The notes: generated by a model not told the origin, from the sequence alone. Counted from the stretch's first letter, positions 23,051 to 35,370 are shown. The stretch: 64,000 bases of DNA from Ectobius pallidus (GCA_964059195.1 CAXKWD010000011.1:13843951-13907950); one strand, 5' to 3'. Numbers and translations are program-made.

Positions 23051-23791
23051 TAGACTTCGGACTTATAAGTCGCTAAAAATGCTGTTTTAGGTACCTAAAA
23101 TAGGCTCTAAAAATTGGAAAATAGGTTCTAAAAATCGTACAATAGTCTCTTATAAAATCGTTAAGTTGCCAATTTCCTGAAATATCACAATTGCAATGCA
23201 GAATATTATATTTATTGAAGTCACCATTAATCAATAATCATGATAAAACACAGATATAGGCTTATGGTACACAGAACTTTATAGACCTATTACTAGGGCC
23301 TGTATCACTACCGTAACAGTGAAGAACCTAATCCCTGCGCCCATAATCTAAGCACCTTAGCATATTCAATCTTTGTATCCCTCAGTCATTCAGAGAACTA
23401 CGTTTTTTTTTTTTTTTTTTACTGGATGTTGGAGTCAGGAGAAAAACACTACATTTTCTTGGGAATTCCAAAGGATTTTTATAATGAAGACGAAACATTC
23501 CTTACTATTTAACCAAGTCACAAATGTGTCATGTACTGCACATTCCGAGCTAAAAATTTAGTACTAACTGAAAATAAATGCTAGAATTTATAACAAAAAA
23601 TAACTTACTTTGAACTTTAGAGGAAAACAAGCAAAAAGGCAATATTAGGCTCTAACGTAAAAATAGGCTGTTTTAGGTCCTATAAAAGTATCAGTTTTAG
23701 GCATAGTCACTTATGAAACATGCATATACAAGTTTCCGTCCATATATCACTTAAGGATTAAAATAGGTTTTTACCTAAAATCCGAAATCTA
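23051..23791 (+). mobile_element. hAT-type non-autonomous element, family C (perfect 8-bp TSD)
   Basis: The left end TAGACTTCGGACTT pairs with the right end AAAATCCGAAATCTA. Identical 8-mers ATTATTAG flank the element (23043-23050 and 23792-23799). The 741-bp interior repeats the words CTAAAA and TTTTAGG in both orientations, which are probably subterminal binding repeats. It also contains a poly-T run at 23403-23420. The 62-codon ORF at 23373 starts beside the poly-T and is not transposase-like. A related, right-truncated copy begins at 43647. Confidence 0.88.
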
Positions 23792-23799
23792 ATTATTAG

Positions 23800-25365
23800 T
23801 GTTACATTTCTCTTTCTTTGTCTTGTGCATAGTAAAGCACGAAGTCTAGGCCCGTGCGTTGGATTTATTCTAGGGATAATGTATTTAATATGTATATAAG
23901 AATAAAGAAGCACCTTACCATAACATACCACTACAAGACTGTGAATTAAATTGGTTGAAATAAATAGATTTTAGCATCTTTTCTTACATATAGCCTTAGG
24001 TACGTTTATTTCTCAAAATCCTCTCCGTATTTTTATCCAGGACTATAGTTGAAAGACATTTGGCTGTGAGATGTTGAAGGGTAGGATCCCTCACAGCTAT
24101 AGGAATAATGGCTGCAGCTAAGAGCACCCCAGCATCTAAGCAAACACGACTACCACCGTTATGCAGGAAAATTCTATCTCCATTCCACACACTTTTTGCA
24201 AACATATATAAGGGTTTAAGATGGTTTGCCAGTCAGGGTCTTACCACAGTAAACTGAAATCTTCTGCACAGACTTTAGTTACGGGGTAATAAGCAACGAT
24301 TCCTACAAATTTTGCTAATCGGGTTAGCGTACCTCGCAGCAGAAACTCCTTATTCCTTGTATTCCGAGGAGTAAATATTTGCTTGTTAAGAAGGAACTTG
24401 AAATATAAAACCTTTCCTAAAACAATCGTTATATTTTAGCGATAATGAGATACATAAATAGAACATTTAATAGGGATTCTTCGACACACTGCGCGGTGTT
24501 TTTTCTACGGAAATGAAAAAGTCCGTATTTGAAGTTGCAATGTTCTTTAGAACCTACAGATTTCGTATAAAAACTCAATTTGTTCCTAAAGATTTTCGAA
24601 ATTAAAGGAAATCGAGATGAAGTAGGCACTTATATAAGCCTATACCTCAAATGGCTATATTTTTGCTGGTTACATATAGGTTTCGGCAGTTGGTCATGAT
24701 AGCTGAAGACGAAACAGTGTAGGAAACCAGACGATGTTGACGGTGGTTATGGTGTTCGCGCTAGAGCTGCCTGCCACTAAACCTAAGCTAACTTAACCTG
24801 TCACAAACCTAGTTTATGTCAGATCTCACACATGTCACAAACCTCGCGCTACCTGTCACTAACCTTGCACTTGTTTTTCCCGCGTGTAAAGCTATTGGAA
24901 TAATTGTATGACGCAAGCGAAATAAGTCTAACGATCATTGTCAGTCAATCAGCGTGTAGGGACACAATCTACGGGCCACGTAATCCTCGCCGGAACACTT
25001 GGTGCAGTGTCGAAGTAGGCCCCACTTAGTCAAACGGAAAAATTCATTATAGATATTAATCGGTCCACCAAGAAAAACCTTTATATTCTCTTAACTTGTA
25101 CAGGATAGAAAGAATTTTATTGTGACTATAATACAGATGTAAGTATGTTGACTTCTTACCTACTATATAGACGATTGCACTCTAAATAAACCCGATAATT
25201 TTTACAAAGGAATAGAGAAAATAAAGTTAAAAAGCATTGTAATAATAACTTACTTCACTTTACCAGTCGACTTCAGAATTATGCAATTTACAGATCACTG
25301 ACCCGTAGAGATTTTAAAAACAAATTATTTTCTCGATGAAATACTCAATTTGTGGTAAAACAAGT
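23800..25365. other. Intergenic stretch with a degenerate AACCT-rich patch
   Basis: At 24770-24870 the words TAACCTG, TGTCACAAACCT and CTGTCACTAACCTT recur, giving a degenerate ACCT-rich patch. The rest has no recognisable coding region; minus ORFs at 23996-24205 and 24429-24629 match nothing I know. Confidence 0.5.
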
Positions 25366-25930
25366 TTACTTACTTACTCAATGGCAATAGACATTTCCTA
25401 CGCAAGCTAAAGGAATATTATCTATTTTATGGAACCCGAAGGTTCATTGCCGTACTTACCTGAATCCGCCATTCAGCCCTATTCTGTGCTAACTCCATCC
25501 AATCATCCATCACAAATCCTACTTCCCTTAAGTCCAACTCCATCCAATCATCCCTCACAAATCCTACTTCTCTTAAATCGGTTCTAAGATTGTCCTCCCA
25601 CCTACGTCTAGGTCTTCCACGTAGTCTTTTCCCTTCGGGTCTCCCAGTCAATACTTTTGAGATATGTAATTCCTCCCCCATGCGTGCAACATGTCGAGCC
25701 CATTTCATCCTTCGCGAATTAATTACTCTTAATATATCCGGTGAAGCGTACAGGTCCTGAAGCTCATCGTTATGCAATTTTCTCCAGTCTCCATTTTCAT
25801 CCCTGTTTTCAAACACTCTCAGACTATGTTCTTCCTGATCAGTTAGCGGCCATGTCTCACATCCATATAATACACCCGGCAATATAATTTCCTCATTAAA
25901 ACTGTCCTTGTCCTCAACCAACCGATTCAT
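25366..25930 (-). mobile_element. LINE family 1, 5'-truncated copy with readable ORF 3' end
   Basis: A 167-codon frame (25427-25930, minus) carries, in order, ILPGVLYGCETW (residues 17-27), RRMKWARHVARM (73-84) and GRPRRRWEDNL (105-115), and ends in an AMNLRVP tail. In non-LTR retrotransposons the YGCETW block lies just downstream of the reverse transcriptase domain, so this is the C-terminal part of ORF2. The catalytic domain is missing because of the 5' truncation. The 3' UTR reaches ACTTACTTACT at about 25366 (TAAG tail on the minus strand), matching copy 1-290. Residues 118-132 are repeated in tandem as 133-147. Confidence 0.85.
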
Positions 25931-28484
25931 GTGCTCTATGCAATTAATATTAATCTATGAGAGTTAAATAACTTTTTGTGTCTGGGCCCCCTCAGCATAA
26001 TGCATGCATGTCCAAGGACCCCCTAGCCACAGAACATAGGTAATTTAGTAAACAAGAGACAAAACTTTGTAACATTACCGTGTTTAATTGTATTCCTATA
26101 ATACAAGCATAATATTTACTATCCAATCAACTTCTTGACGTTTTATTTAAGTTAATTTACATAAACATAAGTCTGAAATGCATAAATTAATATTATAAAA
26201 TAATATGACACTCGAGTTATAATTACATCAGTTAGGACCTGAAAACTTTGAGAAGATTCACTTGTTACAGTTGTTGCATCTATGGGGTGCTGTTTTCCAG
26301 TAGTAGCTGTAGTTCTGGTTTAAGCGTTGTCACTCGAAGCCGAAGATTAAACTTTACTTTAGCTGTGTGTGTTTTGATTTGTGTGAGAGTAGCAAAGATA
26401 TACCAACAAATGTATCAAATCGAATCTTCATTTTACTTAAAGTTTAAAAGTTTTGAAAAAGGGGTAGTATTGGGTAAATCTTGAAAAAACAATATTTATC
26501 ACTTTCTCTATGTGCCTTTCGAATATTGTAGTCGGCAATCTACGATTATTCCCAGGTACAATACAATGTACTCAATTTCTGTTCATGAATCCTACGTTAG
26601 TTCGCATCTGGCTATACACCAGGTAAACTATTTACCAATGATGACCAATTTACCGTGCGATTTCTCGTCCACTGTTACAGAGCTCCTAACAGTCCGCTGT
26701 TAACTTGTACCATATAAGAGTCGTAACTTCATAAGAGTTTCACATACTGTATGTAAGTTATACAACAGATAGTACCTAAATTTAAAATAAAGATCTATGA
26801 AGTGTGTATACCGTAAAATGTCCCTCTTTACGTAGGTACTTACGATTGCTATTGTAGATCCCTTGAATTATTGTCACGGGCCCTTGTGGTCTGCGGAAGA
26901 CATTTTGAGTGTGAATTACCTAGGGGATTTTACTGTAACTGGTGTATAGTAATCGTGGATGTCGACGTAAATAGTATCTCTGTATACTGTTTTGTAATTG
27001 TTTTACGGTTTCTATCTTATGTCAGCATTTTCTGAAGTTAGGAATATATTTTTGCGAGCCTCGATGGTGGTATAATGGTGAGTTCTCCTTGTTAACTTTA
27101 GGCGCTGTAATTGAAAATTTCGATTCTTATTCAGTGCTTTTCATGTCCTTTTCTTCTGAAATTCTGAATAAAAATCTTCGTTACAAAAATTTACACAGAT
27201 TATAGATTATATAGAGGGTGGAAAGTTTTTAAGGGAAAGGGTAGTTTATATTTCAGTTTTTGTCCTAGAAATTATAAGCAAAGATTACATTTCTTTCATA
27301 TTTTTAATCAGAATAACATAGAATAATCTACGGAAACGATTTTATCATATGTTAACGAATAATCATATGTTTTATTTCCAAATAAAATTTGATCCTCAAC
27401 TAGCCATATTCGTAAGCTACATAAATACATTTTGGTGTATGCAAATGTCTCAATCCTTTTGGTAAAAAAATCAAAATGGAAGAAAATATTTTAAAAATGT
27501 GTGAGGAAAGTTATGTGTGCTTGCGGACAAATTAATTAATTAATTAACTAAATATGTGGAATGAAAGTAATTTATTGTTTTAAAACTAGGCCTATATAAA
27601 TGTCGCTTTCAGATGACATAAAACATGGAAAACATGATTTTTAAAGGAAAATTTGAGGTAAGAACATGAGAGGATTCGGTCCACGATAAACCTTAGCATC
27701 GGGAATCGAACAAAGAACTCCTTAGGGCTTTCATCGACCGGGTCGGTGTACATGTCCTAGACGAGCGTAGGTTTATGCTTTTCAACGTAATACTCTGAAC
27801 GTGTTTGCGCTGGAGTGCATAAATGTATAAATTCAAAACAAACAATGAATGAGCTATCCTCGTTGGAATAAGCCCATATCTTGAATCTACCTCAAATATA
27901 TGTAGCCTATGTATGTTTAATGCATCAGACGTGCATCCCAAAGGATTTGTTTCCTCTGTGTCTGTTCCTTGGCTCAGCTTTTGTTTTCACCTCTGTTCTC
28001 ATTTTCTGTCCTTCGCGTAAAGGGAGCCCACAGAATCTTTGTGAATTTTAAATTCATTTCCCTACAACTGAGAATAGTGTTTTAGAGCAATGGTTCTCAA
28101 ACATCTTATTGATTATGACTTTAAGACCAAAATAAATTAGTCTTAGCGGCATATGTGTAAATAATTATTATATCGTAAAGAACCATATTAAATTATCACT
28201 GTTTTCATTTGGTATACGTTTAATACAATGTTTTGGGTTTCTTACTTTATTTAATATTACACGTGTTTTTACCCTGAGGACGCACTGATACAGTTAAGCA
28301 GTGATAGAAGAAGGAGGAAGGCATCACTTTCAGCAGAAAACATGTCTTGCGGGTGGTAAAAACTAGCAGCCATTTTCTACCGTTCATTGAAAGTTAATAA
28401 TCCATTTATGGAAAATTGATTACGTTCAGGGAAAAAATAGATAAGAGTGTATGTTATATGTATTTTCATGAAACTAATATCAAA
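25931..28484. other. Intergenic stretch without gene
   Basis: A GGCCCCC / GGACCCCC pair at 25985-26025 is reminiscent of hAT subterminal sequence but has no partner. A tRNA-like CCTCGATGGTGGTATAATGG at 27059 has no matching B box. CAATGGTTCTCAAAC at 28088-28102 resembles a hAT terminus without a right end. ORFs here (82 codons or fewer) are unrecognised. Confidence 0.45.
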
Positions 28485-28490
28485 ATACTA

Positions 28491-29224
28491 GGGGAGTCCG
28501 AAAATTAGTTTCTCCTGACGATTGTGTAGGCTACTGAGGTGTGGATGAAAGACAAAAAAAAAAAATATAATGAGACATTAAAGATAAGACGTACCTTTGT
28601 TTTTTCACATAATTACCACGTACATTGAGATATTTGTCATACTGCTTTAGATGCTTCAAAAAGCCCTCCAGGAAAAAGTCAGGAAGCCCGAATCGAATGC
28701 CGCATCTATGAGAATGGAAACATCCGTCATCACCATCACTGCTACCCGGTACTGTCACAACCTGTCGAAATTGAAGGAGTTTCGAAAAAAGCGGTCTGGC
28801 CTTCTCCAATCAGGCGTTCTGTTGTTGGATAACGATGCGAGACCACACTCGGCGACGGCAACGCAAAACCATATTTCAAATCTTGGTTGGGAGCGCCTAG
28901 CCCATCCGCCATACAGTCCTGATCTCGCACCCGGTGACATCCATTTGTTTCCGGCTTTGAAGAAGACTCTTGGCGGAAGGCGCTTTGGGAGCACTGATGA
29001 CGTCACACAATCCTTTCGACGCTTCTTCCGTATGCAAAGCCCTGATTTTTCCTGGAGGGCTTTTTGAAGTTTCTAAAGCGGTATGACAAATGTCTCAATG
29101 TACGTCGTAATTATGTGGAATTATAAAGGTACGTCTTACCTTTAATGTCTCATTGTATTTTTGCCTTTCATCCACACCTCTGTACATAGTCGCCAGGGGT
29201 AACTTATTTTCGGACTCAACCCCG
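28491..29224 (+). mobile_element. Mariner-like element M1, fold-back deletion derivative
   Basis: The left end GGGGAGTCCGAAAATTAG is preceded by TA (28489-28490). The right end CGGACTCAACCCC is followed by TA (29225-29226), as expected for mariner target duplications. The two ends are inverted copies over about 185-195 bp (28491-28683 against 29041-29224), far longer than typical mariner TIRs. The arms include the words GAGGTGTGGATGAAAG and AAAAAGCCCTCCAGGAAAAA. The right arm holds the transposase C-terminal coding region, so the left arm encodes the same C-terminus on the opposite strand. Confidence 0.88.
28651..29067 (+). pseudogene. Mariner transposase fragment (M1)
   Basis: The 138-codon frame begins inside the left arm. 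From about residue 27 it reads as the middle and C-terminal part of a mariner (DD34D) transposase: RYCHNLSKLK (33-42), a LLLDNDARPHSA block (57-68) and WERLAHPPYSPDLAP (80-94), with the third catalytic aspartate at residue 96. The usual HDNARPH motif is altered to DNDARPH. Counted from the third Asp, the expected Asp position (61) is Asn, and Asp flanks it on both sides; this looks like a lost His codon plus an extra Asp codon. The N-terminal DNA-binding half and first catalytic Asp are absent. The frame ends in the right arm. Not functional. Confidence 0.85.
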
Positions 29225-29226
29225 TA

Positions 29227-30615
29227 GGCCTATTTTCATTTTTACCTGTAACTTCGTATTTATTAGCCTATATAGAGTGCCGAAGATAATGTAAAAGTTG
29301 TCAAACGTTTGTTAATTATCAATGTAGGGTAAAAAATTATGACTAGTTAAACTAAACCTAGGGAGAGGTTTTGATATAATTTTTCTTATGTTTTGCCTTT
29401 TCTATGTCCATTTTCTTCAAGTAATTCTTTACATTGCCTCATGCGAACTGGCAGTGAAGTCGACTTGGAGTGAATGCCGTCTTCAAGCTTCTTTTGTACG
29501 AAACCAATCCTTTTGACGACAGGTAATACTGCAAGTAATATTGCATTAATCACTTTAGTGCTATAAAATAATAATATTTACCCTGAATATTGGACGCACT
29601 TTAAATATTATGTAGTCTGCATTTCATTTCAAAGAACGTTTGTAATTAATACAGAAGATAACGTGGAATGATCCCGAACTTCAACATCCCCTCAAGACAA
29701 TCAATGAAAACAACAACAAAAAATGTGGTTAAGATAGGCCACATTGAGGATGTAATTCGGACCTCTAGTTGCAATCCGTTCAGATAACTACAGGCCCCAT
29801 TTTGTTCAAAGTCTAAATTTTACAACAGTAGTCTATTGAATGATTTATCTTTTTTGCTTCTATTATGCAAAAAAAAAAAAACTACAGCATTGATGGGCTT
29901 AGCAATATCAAACAGAATCCCAAAATACAGACGGATAAAGTTTAATAATATATGAAATTGGAAATGTAATCGGAAACGAGTCATCTCTAAAAATAATATA
30001 TGGTATAAATGTTTTAATGAAGCTTCGTTTTGTTATCTCTTTTAAGTACCAGTACATGTGTAATTCAACGAAACGTCATTTAGAGAGTCTTTTTTCTAAA
30101 TTTTCATCAGGAGACTAGAAAAAAGTAATTACTGATTTTAATATTTAATTGATATAAAGAGAGCATCTGGAATGTCGAGCCGAGCTGAGTGAGCATGGCA
30201 CCACTTTTTCCTCTGTGAACTTCGCAATTATGGTAATTGTGAGTGATGGTAATGAAATGGTTATTGTTGCAATTAAGTAAATTGCATTTCCATTTTCTTC
30301 ACACTAAACTGTACGGTGGTTCGAGACTCTTTCCCCCCCCCCTCTCTCTCTCTCTCTCCCTCTCATTCAAGCGTCTCTTATTCGATCGATGATGCAACCG
30401 CTTTTTTGCTTCTCTAAAATTTAAGGCATTCAATTTTCCGTGCGGTCACCAAAGTTCATGACATAATACATATATAAGAACGAAACTATACCCTACTTAT
30501 TGCTAATTTATTTTGCTGTTCTCAGGTTCGAATTCTTCAGAGAAAGTCCTCTTAATGAACACCTCGATCACTCTGGTTAGTTCATATTATTTCGATGGGG
30601 AAAAAGAATATCCTT
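29227..30615. other. Intergenic stretch without gene
   Basis: Contains a C-run plus (CT)n tract at 30330-30364 and a poly-A run near 29870. No ORF or TE terminus recognised. Confidence 0.5.
30330..30364. repeat. Poly-C and (CT)n microsatellite
   Basis: Ten or more C followed by CTCTCT repeats. Confidence 0.9.
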
Positions 30616-30619
30616 GTCT

Positions 30620-31015
30620 TCAATGGTGATGCGTACAGTGTAACACTACCTTTCTGTTCCCAAGGTAGAAGAGTTCGATCCCTATTCAGAACGATGGCAT
30701 TTATTATTATTTATTGAGCGATTTCCTCATTTCTGAGGTTAAACTCCACCAACACAACAACTCTATTACAATAACATTTGTATAAAAGTTCAGTAATTTC
30801 TAACCAAATTTTAAATTAAAATTTACCCAAATTTTTACATATTTTAATAAAATTAACATATTTCCAAAGAATGTTCAATGTGTTGCATGGTACCACTTTT
30901 ATGCGTGCATAAATAAGACAGGCTTATGTCTCTTTCAGGACAAAATTCCTACATACCGATGAAGTCACATGCTTAAACTACAGTACACCTTCGTCGTTAA
31001 ATATCTTAACCTTGA
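30620..31015 (+). repeat. Decayed tRNA-derived SINE, family S2, apparently split
   Basis: A tRNA-like head with AATGGTGATGCG and a B box AGTTCGATCC (30669-30678) runs to GATGGCATTTATTA near 30705. The S2 body then resumes at 30888 with TTTATGCGTGCATAAAT, followed by AGGACAAAATTCC and TTCGTCGTTAAAT. The roughly 180 bp between is foreign to the S2 copy at 37430, and the CAGTAGATTTACTGGC segment is missing. Confidence 0.45.
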
Positions 31016-31795
31016 GAATCCATTTGGATCCAATGTCAAATGCATATGACGCAAATCTGTAACTAATTATAACGTATTTTGGGGGGTTTATGTACTTGGA
31101 CTTTTTTAAACTGACGATGAGCACTCTTCATTAGTCTTTAATAAACACAATTTAGTACAATATCTTTGAACACATATATTTTTCCCTCAGATCTCCGTTA
31201 ATGAAGACTCGTGTATAAAAATTACATCATGCCTAGAGATAAGGATAATAGTTAATTACGCCTTACCTATGTGAGGATATAAATGGTATATTATGCATTA
31301 TGATTCCATTTAATTTTATTGTGAAAGCCCTAGAGCCATAACAAATGGAAATACGAGTATAATATGCTGTCACATGCATAGAACATGGGACTAAATTATA
31401 TATTTTCTGGTTTTCCGTTTTATGCTTTATTTATTAGTTTTATTCAATGGAACTCCATTCTAGACACGAAATGTTTTGCCCTCGATGGACGCTTATCTGT
31501 AAACATTGACTGAATCACACCCCAAGGCTATTTATCTTGATGGTGAGCGTCATAATAGCAGGACTGAAGTACAGTATCTATTGAACTTACAAATCCTAAT
31601 ACACTGATGCACAAAGTGGAGTGAAAACCAGATCTAATAGCACAAAAACCAATATTTGAATCAATGCCTGCATAAAATCATAAAATAAATGAAAAATTAA
31701 AACTAAGTAGGGAGATATGAAAAGAAGCTACTTTCCACTGTTCGCCGACTGCTTGGATAGAATCTTCAGAACTTGCAAGAAGCTATATTTGTATT
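31016..31795. other. AT-rich stretch without gene
   Basis: No TE termini, ORFs or repeats recognised. Confidence 0.5.
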
Positions 31796-31799
31796 ATGG

Positions 31800-31843
31800 A
31801 TCTAACCCGCGATCTTCCGGTTTGTAGCTCAGGGTGTAGCCTA
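31800..31843 (-). repeat. Fragment of SINE family S1 head
   Basis: CTAACCCGCGATCTTCCGG followed by TTTGTAGCTCAGGGTGTAG is the reverse complement of the tRNA-like head of the S1 SINE at 42774-43083, with a few substitutions. Only about 44 bp remain. Confidence 0.6.
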
Positions 31844-32331
31844 ATCCAACTGTACGACATATATAATATAGGCCCTATTTCTCGGACATGTCTCTCAATT
31901 ACATCTAGGAAATATTCCTGTTGCATAGAAGCGTAAGTGCTGTGAGAAATCTATTTCTTGGTGACATAGGATGATTTCTAATTATAGGGAAGTCCATTTC
32001 ATACACCCGTAAAGTTCAATAAGGTCTATATCATGTTGCTGCTCAGTTTCCTGGAGATTAGCAATCCAAACCGCTCACTCTGGGCCGGTTAGCAAATTTA
32101 GTCCGGTTAGTGTCTCTTAACTCGTAACCGGGATCAGTGAAACGGAAATACATGAAAATGCGTGGTTAATTACTAGGTGTTATCTAATCTACTCTAACCG
32201 AGTTCGGTGAAATCGGTTATTAGTATTTGAAGAACCTTTGGTTAAAGTGTTGGGACAATTCTTTTTCTGAGAAAAGTACCTACTTGGGACAAATATTTGT
32301 ATGATTTTGTTGGATTGTTTCTAACGAAGGA
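31844..32331. other. Unique stretch with a repeated CCGGTTAG / ACCGGG motif
   Basis: At 32085-32222, GGCCGGTTAG and GTCCGGTTAG lie 20 bp apart. AACCGGGATCAGTGAAACGG (32126) is echoed by AACCGAGTTCGGTGAAATCG (32198). This resembles a decayed DNA-element terminus, but no full element can be drawn. Confidence 0.35.
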
Positions 32332-32469
32332 ACAAGCTGTTAGTCTGCACAGTTATACGCTTCCACCCTGCAGATATTCCTTTAGTTTACATTAAGAAGG
32401 GACAAGCTGTTAGTCTGCACAGTTATACGCTTCCACCCTGCTGATATTCCTTTAGTTTACATTAAGAAG
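32332..32469. repeat. Tandem duplication, period 70 bp
   Basis: ACAAGCTGTTAGTCTGCACA at 32332 recurs at 32402, and the two units are identical except for GCAGAT against GCTGAT and the last bases. A recent local duplication in non-coding DNA. Confidence 0.92.
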
Positions 32470-35368
32470 TATGAAGACATATGCAATAACTAAGTTCTAT
32501 ATACAGTTCCCTCCTATAAGCAGAGTAAAGTTTTTCCTTAGCATTTTTTTACCTGTCCTTGTGATATAGGAGAAAAGAAGCACAATAACTTGTGCCAGAG
32601 TGATAACCTGAAAATGTAAGGGGCGGCAGGGGGAGGGTTTCCGTCAAGACTTTATTATGAGACGCCTGAAAATGTTTTATTAAGGTTTTCTCTGTTCCCT
32701 AACACACTCTGTCGCCAGCGTCATCAAAGTCCCTCCCCTTCTCTCTCTCCGCTAAAAAGAAGAAAACAAGTTTTTAAAATATCTAACTTTAACAAGTAAA
32801 ATGAATTCACGCCCTCGTATTTTGACTTCGTTTATAATGCTGTGGCTCATTTCGTTAGAAGTTACACGATGATATTAAATAACAATCTTCTTTGTAGCGT
32901 ACCATCCTTCAGAACTGTGCTTAACTCTGCTCTTCTAGTAATTGCACTGGAAATTGTGGGGGATCTTCCTACGCACACCCCAAACCTGATGGTAATTCAA
33001 ATCGAGTTGCAATCATAATTTCAAATTATTTAAATAGTGTTCTGTTCTCTTACACAAAATAGTTCTGGATTGAACAATTGAAAGGAAACCCAGAATACGT
33101 ATAGAGGGGAGACAAATAACTGGATAATAGTTAACCGCATATACTCTTAACTACAGAGGATTTAAAACAGTTAACTGTTATTTTGACCTATAATTAATTG
33201 AGTATTATTTGAACTTATTTGGATTTTTGTGTCGATTAACCATAGTTTGCTTAGTTTATTCTCAATCTCTGGATGGATGTATACGTCTTTGTGTTCGACA
33301 TGCTCCTTCTAATGGACAATAATTGCCACATCCACAGGCTCTAGAATTAGCTACATGCTTACCCATCCTCTCTGAGACATGACAATGTTTTTAACAATCT
33401 TCTTTCGTTGGATTTAGGCTGCAGTTACCTCACTAAACGCTCTTTTAGCTATTAATTTGATAACTACGAATAATTTGATGAGACCATTGGTTAAAAATGA
33501 AAACTGAAAGCTGAAAGTTGGCTTATTGTCTTGAATATGTTACATTTTAAAGATATGTCTACACATTATTTTTTTTTAAGTAGGACGCTATCCGGATGAG
33601 CATTTTCTCGTGGTTGTGAGCAGTTCAGAAATGGATGTATATACAAATAAAAATACAAAGCATTAACTGAAGGTATAATCAGTTACAGTCATTTACAGTA
33701 ATAATAAAAGTGTAATTTTGAAAATGAAGAAAGAAGCAAGAAAATATGTTTTTTTCTGAAATTTCTAAAAAAAATCTTCAGATCAATTAATTAATGATTA
33801 TTTTTACCAGTGAAATCTGGGACCAAAAGTAGAGTTGTGTTTAGACCTTGCAGGTGTGAAACGTTCAGGTTCGGGTTCAATTAAATGATTTATTTGGTTT
33901 CGTCTTGTATTGTATGTATGGGGATGTGGATGTGATCTAAAGCTTGAATTTCTAATGTCATTACGTCATTTTCTAGTTAATTGGTTGGCTGTTATCCTGT
34001 TTACTTGATAAATGGTGATTTTTAAGCAATTATTTGCTCAGTTAACCAATTATTCACAAATTAACTTCCAAATTGCACCGTTCATACGTGGCGCAGTTTA
34101 TTCTAAATCAAAAGGTGTTAAGAAAATGTTAGAGTATGTGGACACATGGTGTCTTCTTTCTTATGAATTTTTATTGTGACTGACTGTACTTACGTTTTAA
34201 AATCAATTATTTGTTAATAATTTAGGACCCATTCTTTAGATTTCTCGCCCGGAAGGAAAACTATTGGTTGACCAGATCAGCATGAAATGCACTGAGCCAT
34301 CAAGGCAACCTAATAAAATATAATAATAATGAACATTAATAAATAAGAAAGTTTTGTAAGCTATAATAAAAATAAATAAATAATTTTACTTATCGGATGA
34401 GCCCTAGATCCGTTTAATAAAGTTTGATTATTTATTCGTAACTTTCATCACAATCTTACAGTTTACTTGTGGTTATTCTGAATTGTCATGTTCGTTATCA
34501 TAGTATTATGTTTAAGTTAACAAAATATGGAATATTTCAAACTGATATGTTCTTACTAAGTAGATAGTAGTTGGCTTAATTAACATTTTAGGAAGAAAAT
34601 CATATTTCCTAACACAAGTTTGTTTTTGAACATATTTATAACGTATATTTAACTTATTCTCTGCGAATAAGATAAAATTCTTAAATTGGATGTACAAATA
34701 GATCATTGGCAACTAAAATGTATCTTGATGAATTTTGGAATAAGCACATTCTGAACTAGACAGTCGTGCAAAAGGTTTTCTTTCTCAGCAAAATTTACCT
34801 AAGAGATATTAAAATAGTCCCTGGTAAGTATTATTTCTCCGTGCAATAAGTTATGTAATTTGACTAGGGCAAGAACGAGAAATATGTGCTTCAACTTTTA
34901 AATTAGGCAGTAGAATTGTTAATCGGATGGTAGACAATAGCAAGGAAACAACCTGCTTGCGTTATTGTATCTGGCACATGGGAAAGAAAAGAAGGAACTT
35001 TATTAAAAGCTTAGGTAAAACGGTAGGATACGTACGACTTGAATTATTAATAAGCTTTTATTAAAGAGTTGGTGGCACGCTGGCACTCTGGAAAGCTCAG
35101 TTTGCATCAAACTTTCACATTTACTTAGCGTTTTCCTGTGGCCGAACCAATGTTCCCCGCACTTCCGACATTTTCCCCACTTTCCTTACCAGCAGGCGAT
35201 GTTTCCTCTGATACTATGGCGTTACTACAATGATGGCTTAAGAATGCCAGCTGATTCGATTAAGTGAAGGGTGAATTTGAACCTAATAGTGACATTAGTG
35301 AAAATAAGAGTGTGAATTTAAAATGGCATTCCTGCCGTTATAATTATTTTACTATTGATAAGTTTACT
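32470..35368. other. Long AT-rich stretch without gene
   Basis: No ORF above 66 codons, no SINE boxes and no TE termini recognised over almost 2.9 kb. Confidence 0.5.
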
Positions 35369-35370
35369 TA

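Noticed and set aside
27059..27130. tRNA gene near CCTCGATGGTGGTATAATGG
   Set aside because: Only an A-box-like half; no B box or foldable tRNA.
28531..28809. Minus-strand ORF encoding a transposase-like C-terminus at 28.5 kb as a second transposase
   Set aside because: It is the inverted left arm of M1, a copy of the right arm's coding end, not an independent gene.
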